Positions 5,628 to 10,095 of a DNA stretch of 10,095 nucleotides are shown here, piece after piece (position 1 is the stretch's first letter; every line of letters starts with the position of its first letter). A model generated the notes under the pieces. It made no database searches. It saw only the letters and a program-made list of their open reading frames with translations, and was not told the origin of the DNA. Origin of the DNA: an uncultured Lachnospiraceae bacterium (GTDB lineage Bacteria; Bacillota; Clostridia; Lachnospirales; Lachnospiraceae); NCBI GenBank assembly GCA_947175775.1, contig CAMWNY010000063.1:1-10095 (forward strand), in the 5' to 3' direction. Made by a program: the position numbers and the translations under genes.

Positions 5628-7670
5628 CTATTCAACCCATCCTACTACATTTGGCTTTCTTGCAATTATTTTTGGCTGTCCTGCAGGATAACCCATAGCA
5701 ATTACAGACCATACAACATGACGCTGTGGTATTCCATAAGAAGTAAGAATATCACGCAGCTTTGGTTCATCACAAATTGTCTTAAGAGCATTAATCCATA
5801 CAGAGCCAATTCCATAAGATTGTGCCGCCAACATAATATTTTCTGCCGCACACGAACTATCCTGAATACCATTTTCATTGCGTCTGTCATTTGATATGAG
5901 AATTAACGTATCCGGATTTTGCATTCCATAAAAATGAACTTTTTTTTCCTCCGCAGTTTCTTTTATCTGACATTTCAGTGCTTCTATCTTATCCTTATTG
6001 CGGACAATTGTAAAACGCCATGTCTGCATATTGTGACTGCTTGGCGCTTGAATACCGGCTTTTACAATCATCTCCAATAAAGGGCGCGATATACGTTTAT
6101 TGTCAAATTCCCTTACACTATGACGATTCAAGATTGTCCGAACCGTATCATTTATAAGGTCTTCCTCTCCGTTTTTATTCCACATTTCATGCAATGTTTT
6201 CCGGTCTAGTTTTTTCATACGATTGCGTGGAAGTTCATCCAAAGTAACATATTTATGAGGTAATTTATAGCTTTCCAGCCTTTCCGAAAGAAAACGCGCC
6301 AACTGTTTCTTGTCAATATCTGCACCCTCTGGTACAACATATAATACTGGAACCTGACCTAACATACCCTCCGGATCTGAAACGCCAATACATGCGCACT
6401 CACGGATCTGATCCGATTCCGATGCAATATTTTCCACTTCTAACGGTGAAACTTTTTCACCTCCTACATTGATAATATCATCTGCTCTGCCAAGCATATA
6501 AACATAACCGTCTTCATCCGTATAAACCAAGTCATTCGTATAGAGCCATCCATCGACAAGCGTAGCCGCATTTATTTCGGGAAGATTATAATATCCTGCC
6601 ATCTGCATATCGCCCTGCAAAACCATACGTCCCGCTGTATTAATATCTTTTGCTTTAATTTCCTTTCCAAATTCATCTACCACCTTCAGGCGTACTCCTT
6701 TGGCAGGTTTACCAAGAGATGCCAGTTTATCCGGATGTTCTGTAACATTCAAAAAAATTGCTCCTCCCGTTTCGGTAGAGCCCCACGTATTGTAAATTAT
6801 TGTATTTGGTAAAATTTTCACAAGCTTTTTTTTCATGTCATAACTTAGTGAACCTGCCCCTACTTCTATATACCGAAGTCTGCCCAATGTATGAACAAAT
6901 TCCTGTCCCATCTGACGCATCAGCAATTCCAAAGACGCCGGAACACCTACAAGCGCCGTACAAGAAAATTTATTTACATTTTCCGTCAGTTCTTTTGGAA
7001 ACATAAATCCATTCTGAAGTATGATTGTAGCGCCAATATAAAGAATTGTACGAAGTACGCGCATACCGACAGAATGATTAAGCGGAAGCGGAATTAGTAC
7101 AACATCAGATTCTTCCATATGAACGCCATGCCATGTATTATGGGTGCTGGCATATATATTTCCATAAGTAAGCATTGCTCCTTTTGGTGTTCCTGTAGTA
7201 CCGGTTGTAAAAAGCATTTCTGCAACAGATTCCTTTTTTGGAACAACATAATCCATATTGACTATTTCTTTGCCTGATTCCTCTAATACCTCTTCATAAA
7301 AACCTGACAATGAAACTTTTTTTACAGCATCCGATACAATTCGATTATCTGTAATGAGCAGTTTTGGAGAAATAAACTGATATATATCACAAATATTTTT
7401 TTCCAATGCGCTTTTATCTATCGGAACAGATATAGCGTTCAAATATTGAACTCCTAATAAACTGACAATATATTCTATTTTTGATATTGCACTGATTATA
7501 ACTTTATCACTAGAAGATATATTATATTTTTTACTGAAAAGATATGCTGCTGTTTTCATCTGTACTGCAAGTTCCTGATACGTAACCTTAGAATCCTTAA
7601 AACCTATGGCAATTTTCTGCGGTTCCTTAGATGCATGGTCAAGAACTGCTTCTACAATGGTACTATACAT
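5628..7670 (-). CDS. Adenylate-forming acid ligase fused to a C-terminal nitroreductase domain
   Basis: A two-domain protein of 680 residues counted from the ATG at 7670. That start is preferred to the in-frame TTG at 7676 because GGGGAGG lies 9 nt before the ATG but only 3 nt before the TTG. Residues 1-495 are an ANL ligase: P-loop FTTGTTGTPKG (154-164), YNTWGSTETGG (293-303), GRADDIINVGGEKVSPLEVE (394-413), and the C-terminal PRNRMKKLDRKTL with probable catalytic Lys487. The motifs resemble acyl-CoA or aryl-acid ligases; the FDxS-like site that holds the amino group in DltA/NRPS domains is not seen. Residues 513-678 are a nitroreductase fold with FMN-binding RHSVREF, APSSHNMQTWRF, GIGSVWIN and AMGYPAGQP. 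It starts 15 nt after the carrier-protein gene, and its RBS overlaps that stop. The ligase probably charges the carrier; the flavin domain may oxidise or reduce the bound acyl group. The substrate is unknown. Confidence 0.88.
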   Translation of the reverse strand: MYSTIVEAVLDHASKEPQKIAIGFKDSKVTYQELAVQMKTAAYLFSKKYNISSSDKVIISAISKIEYIVSLLGVQYLNAISVPIDKSALEKNICDIYQFISPKLLITDNRIVSDAVKKVSLSGFYEEVLEESGKEIVNMDYVVPKKESVAEMLFTTGTTGTPKGAMLTYGNIYASTHNTWHGVHMEESDVVLIPLPLNHSVGMRVLRTILYIGATIILQNGFMFPKELTENVNKFSCTALVGVPASLELLMRQMGQEFVHTLGRLRYIEVGAGSLSYDMKKKLVKILPNTIIYNTWGSTETGGAIFLNVTEHPDKLASLGKPAKGVRLKVVDEFGKEIKAKDINTAGRMVLQGDMQMAGYYNLPEINAATLVDGWLYTNDLVYTDEDGYVYMLGRADDIINVGGEKVSPLEVENIASESDQIRECACIGVSDPEGMLGQVPVLYVVPEGADIDKKQLARFLSERLESYKLPHKYVTLDELPRNRMKKLDRKTLHEMWNKNGEEDLINDTVRTILNRHSVREFDNKRISRPLLEMIVKAGIQAPSSHNMQTWRFTIVRNKDKIEALKCQIKETAEEKKVHFYGMQNPDTLILISNDRRNENGIQDSSCAAENIMLAAQSYGIGSVWINALKTICDEPKLRDILTSYGIPQRHVVWSVIAMGYPAGQPKIIARKPNVVGWVE

Positions 7671-7685
7671 ATGCAAAATCCTCCC

Positions 7686-7928
7686 CTACTGTTTCTGCAG
7701 CCGGAGCACTGTTTCCACAATTGCATCTAATGAATTTAAATCCGCCGGTTCCAATTCATTCATATCAAAAACAACATCAAACTCCATCGAAAGCTCTGAA
7801 ACAAGCGTAACAATCGAAATGGAATCCAATAATCCATCATCTACAAGAGAATTCGATGCGGTAAAATCAATCTGCGGAAGAACCTCTTCTACCAATTCTA
7901 AAATTTTTTTCTTCATTTCTTCTTTCAT
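7686..7928 (-). CDS. DltC-like acyl carrier protein
   Basis: An acidic helical protein of 80 residues (82 if the ATG at 7934 is used). The 4'-phosphopantetheine attachment site is VDDGLLDSISIVTLV, with the modified serine at residue 36; GLLDS is typical of DltC and related stand-alone carriers. The ATG at 7928 has GGAGG 6 nt upstream. The ATG at 7934 directly abuts that GGAGG but could use a second GGAGG 10 nt upstream, so both starts are possible. It sits between the MBOAT gene and the ligase gene, the DltB-DltC-DltA logic in another order. The carrier should be activated by a phosphopantetheinyl transferase and hold the acyl group as a thioester for the membrane acyltransferase. It is unlikely to be the fatty-acid-synthesis ACP, given this context and the motif. 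Confidence 0.88.
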   Translation of the reverse strand: MKEEMKKKILELVEEVLPQIDFTASNSLVDDGLLDSISIVTLVSELSMEFDVVFDMNELEPADLNSLDAIVETVLRLQKQ

Positions 7929-7985
7929 ATTCATCCTCCGATTTCCTCCATACCTGTAAATTCAGGCATAGATATAAAATAAATC

Positions 7986-9446
7986 TTAAAAATTAAAATA
8001 TATAAACGGATTGTATCCGCCGCTTACTGCATAACAGATATTTAGCACCAACAGAAAACACATTACAACTGCCTCTCCGATGTTCCATATCATTTTTACC
8101 CGTTTATTTTTTATACATTTTGTAATACATTCCAATACAGGAAATGAAAATATCAGACCGATGACCAAAAAGCTTTTGTATTGTCCAATCCAGTACATTC
8201 CATATTCATCAACCCAGTTATTTCCGCTTAAATGCAGCATAGATGCATAATAATGAACTGCATGGCTTATGGAATCTGCTTTAAAAATTACTTTTGTAGA
8301 TAATATAACCAAAAATGTTGTGATAAAAGCAACTACATTTCCAAATTTTTCATTTTTTAAAGGTTTTCGGTATTGTTCCCAAAAAATAAAAACAAACTGT
8401 ATCAATCCCCACACGACAAACGTCCAATTGGCACCATGCCATATACCTGTTGCCATCCAAACGATAAACAATGAAAATGCACTTGAAACAATACCTGCTG
8501 TTTTACGTCCCCACTTTTGGGCTGCTGCTTTCCGAACCTTAATTGCCGGTCCAAAAGACAACGGATAATATAGATAATCACGGAACCATTCTCCCAATGA
8601 AATATGCCACCGTCTCCAATATTCCGTAATAGAACGTGAAACATAAGGATAATTGAAGTTCTCCAAAAATTCAAAACCAAACATTTTTCCAAGTCCGATT
8701 GCCATATCAGAATACCCGGAAAAATCAAAATAAATCTGAAGCATAAATGCAAGTGCGCCAAACCATGCAAAAACTACTGACCGTTCACCTGCATTTCTTC
8801 CAAATGCAAGATCTGCTGCTACTGCTAATTGATTAGACAGTAAAAGTTTTTTAGACAATCCTATGGAAAACCGCCATACTCCGTCACAAAACATATCTAA
8901 ACTATGTTTTCTTTCCCTCAGCTGTCTGGATATTGTTCCATATCGGACAATCGGTCCGGCAATCAATTGCGGAAAAAAAGCGATATATAATCCGACATCC
9001 AGTATATTTTCCTGTGCCTGTTCTTTTCCCCGATATACGTCAATTACATAGGACAGCGCCTGAAATGTATAAAAAGAAATACCAATTGGCAATGCTATTT
9101 GTGCAATGGGACTGTTTTTATCGACCAATCCAAAGCTTCCAAGCAGCCATGATACATACTTGAAAACAAACAATACACCTAAATTGTAAATACAGGAAAT
9201 GGCGACGATTTTTTTCCCTTTTGATGTTTTAGGATAAACAGATACCCATTTTCCTAATATCCAATTCACACAAATTGATAACAACATCAATAAAATATAT
9301 ATTGGCTCTCCCCATGCATAAAATCCAAGCGATATAAAAAGAAGCCAAATATTCTTTACTTTAATATTTTTACAAAATGGGCTGTAATATACAAACAGCG
9401 CAATTGGCAAAAACAAAAATAAAAATACTCCATTCGAAAAAACCAT
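7986..9446 (-). CDS. MBOAT-family membrane O-acyltransferase (DltB/AlgI-like)
   Basis: A 486-residue polytopic membrane protein of full family length, with many hydrophobic helices from residue 5 to the end. The hallmark motifs are present: PIGISFYTFQALSYVIDVYRG near 120-139, FFPQLIAGPIVRY near 157-169, YFDFSGYSDMAIGLG near 239-253, and the conserved WRRWHISLGEWFRDYLYYP with His281. The catalytic His337 is in WMATGIWHGANWTFVVWG. In DltB and AlgI this family takes an acyl group from a carrier or donor on the cytoplasmic side and passes it to a polymer hydroxyl outside. The ATG at 9446 has TAGGAGGG 11 nt upstream, overlapping the stop of the preceding SGNH fragment. It is followed by the carrier and ligase genes. 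The acceptor (teichoic acid, exopolysaccharide or other) is unknown. There is no sign of damage in this gene. Confidence 0.92.
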   Translation of the reverse strand: MVFSNGVFLFLFLPIALFVYYSPFCKNIKVKNIWLLFISLGFYAWGEPIYILLMLLSICVNWILGKWVSVYPKTSKGKKIVAISCIYNLGVLFVFKYVSWLLGSFGLVDKNSPIAQIALPIGISFYTFQALSYVIDVYRGKEQAQENILDVGLYIAFFPQLIAGPIVRYGTISRQLRERKHSLDMFCDGVWRFSIGLSKKLLLSNQLAVAADLAFGRNAGERSVVFAWFGALAFMLQIYFDFSGYSDMAIGLGKMFGFEFLENFNYPYVSRSITEYWRRWHISLGEWFRDYLYYPLSFGPAIKVRKAAAQKWGRKTAGIVSSAFSLFIVWMATGIWHGANWTFVVWGLIQFVFIFWEQYRKPLKNEKFGNVVAFITTFLVILSTKVIFKADSISHAVHYYASMLHLSGNNWVDEYGMYWIGQYKSFLVIGLIFSFPVLECITKCIKNKRVKMIWNIGEAVVMCFLLVLNICYAVSGGYNPFIYFNF

Positions 9447-9462
9447 AGTCTATCTATCCCTC

Positions 9463-10095
9463 CTAACGGAAATCACAAGTCCACCCCTCAATTTCCTCCC
9501 CAAAAAAGGATGTCACGCCGTATACAACAACTACCGTATCCGGATTTGTTTCCTTGATATAACTTTGCAGACTCCCATTAAAAGTCCGCAAATCTATAAC
9601 ATCAAGATCTTCAAAAACGGCTGACAAATAAGGATACATAGAATCTGCAAATGATATTTTTATCATCAAAACACGACTGTCATCATGAATTTCATTATTG
9701 TGAATCGTAACAAGCGCATTATCCCCATAGCCATAAAAAGTATAATCATACTTTTTATAAATATTTGTTTCATCAAAAGCGGAGCTGTCCAGTAAAGTAT
9801 CTGCAATGCTTCCACTAAACGATTTATTCTTTCCTGAAATAAAAACTTCTAAATCCGTATCATACTTAGGATATATAACCGGAAAATCTTCTTTTTCGCA
9901 GTATACTTCCGTTACCTTTTTTCCTTGGGAACCCAACGAAAAATCCTCCAATATGCTTACATCATAGTTTTCCATATCAAATACGGAAGTATCAATACCA
10001 TAACCATATCTTTTATTTAATTACTCAAATAAAATTTTATCAGCACAAATACCTTTAGATGTAAGCCATTGATGGTCCGTTTTAAAAACAAACTA
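9463..10095 (-). pseudogene. Broken SGNH/DHHW (AlgX/AlgJ-like) acyltransferase partner of the MBOAT, partial
   Basis: One reading frame runs from the right edge to the TAG at 9463-9465 and reads like the C-terminal part of DHHW/AlgX-type SGNH proteins. It holds KTDHQWLTSKG (aligned to the TDHHW motif), GIDTSVFDMENYDV, DFSLGSQGKKV and LMIKISFADS, then DLDVIDLRTFNGSLQSYIKE. Two in-frame stops break it: TAA at 10021-10023, inside the homologous stretch, and TAG at 10093-10095, at the edge. The remaining ATG-initiated frame (9975 to 9463, 170 codons) has no Shine-Dalgarno sequence. The second His of DHHW, thought to be catalytic, is Gln. In this family these proteins are exported partners of MBOATs and finish or assist O-acetylation. 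Decay is the simplest reading; a sequencing error at the stops is the alternative. The gene begins outside the window. Confidence 0.68.

Noticed and set aside
5628..7670. Calling the ligase DltA (D-alanine:carrier ligase)
   Set aside because: Its motifs (GRADDIINVGGEK and no FDxS-like amino-group site) fit acyl-CoA/aryl-acid ligases better, and DltA has no nitroreductase domain.
8402..8770. A 122-codon minus-strand frame inside the MBOAT gene
   Set aside because: It overlaps the MBOAT frame, whose catalytic motifs and full length are certain; it is an out-of-frame shadow.

Overview
The window looks like chromosomal DNA of an AT-rich, low-GC Firmicute, most likely a clostridium of the Lachnospiraceae type. 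The grounds are strong AGGAGG-type ribosome binding sites, TTGACA/TATAAT-like promoters, a CheY of Bacillus/Clostridium type, a UAP-type nucleotidyltransferase and a DltB/AlgI-type acylation operon. The genus is inferred, not proven. All genes lie on the minus strand except cheY.

From the left end: (1) the first 17 codons of a mannitol-type PTS permease (mtlA) and, just upstream in transcription order, a DeoR-family sugar-phosphate-sensing repressor. They share a good sigma-A-like promoter, a long leader with an 8-codon mini-ORF, and short direct repeats that could be operators. (2) Two tandem terminators end a two-gene unit: a UDP-sugar pyrophosphorylase and a HAD phosphatase of the YihX type that overlap by 4 nt. 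(3) An orphan cheY on the plus strand with its own promoter and terminator. (4) A dense run of hairpins, partly GC-rich, between the convergent cheY and cardiolipin synthase genes. (5) A complete cardiolipin synthase (cls).

(6) From about 5.6 kb to the right end is a Dlt-like acyl-transfer operon, read right to left: a broken SGNH/DHHW (AlgX/AlgJ-like) acyltransferase gene with in-frame stops, a DltB/AlgI-like membrane O-acyltransferase (MBOAT), a DltC-like carrier protein, and an adenylate-forming ligase fused to a C-terminal nitroreductase domain. The logical pathway is activation of a carboxylic acid by the ligase, loading onto the carrier, possible flavin-dependent oxidation or reduction, and export as an ester by the MBOAT onto a surface glycan or polymer. 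The ligase motifs resemble acyl-CoA/aryl-acid ligases rather than D-alanine ligase DltA, so the group attached is probably not D-alanine.

The most notable points are the ligase-nitroreductase fusion inside an MBOAT operon, decay of the SGNH partner, and the hairpin array at about 3.80-3.96 kb. No tRNA, rRNA, CRISPR array or insertion sequence was recognised.
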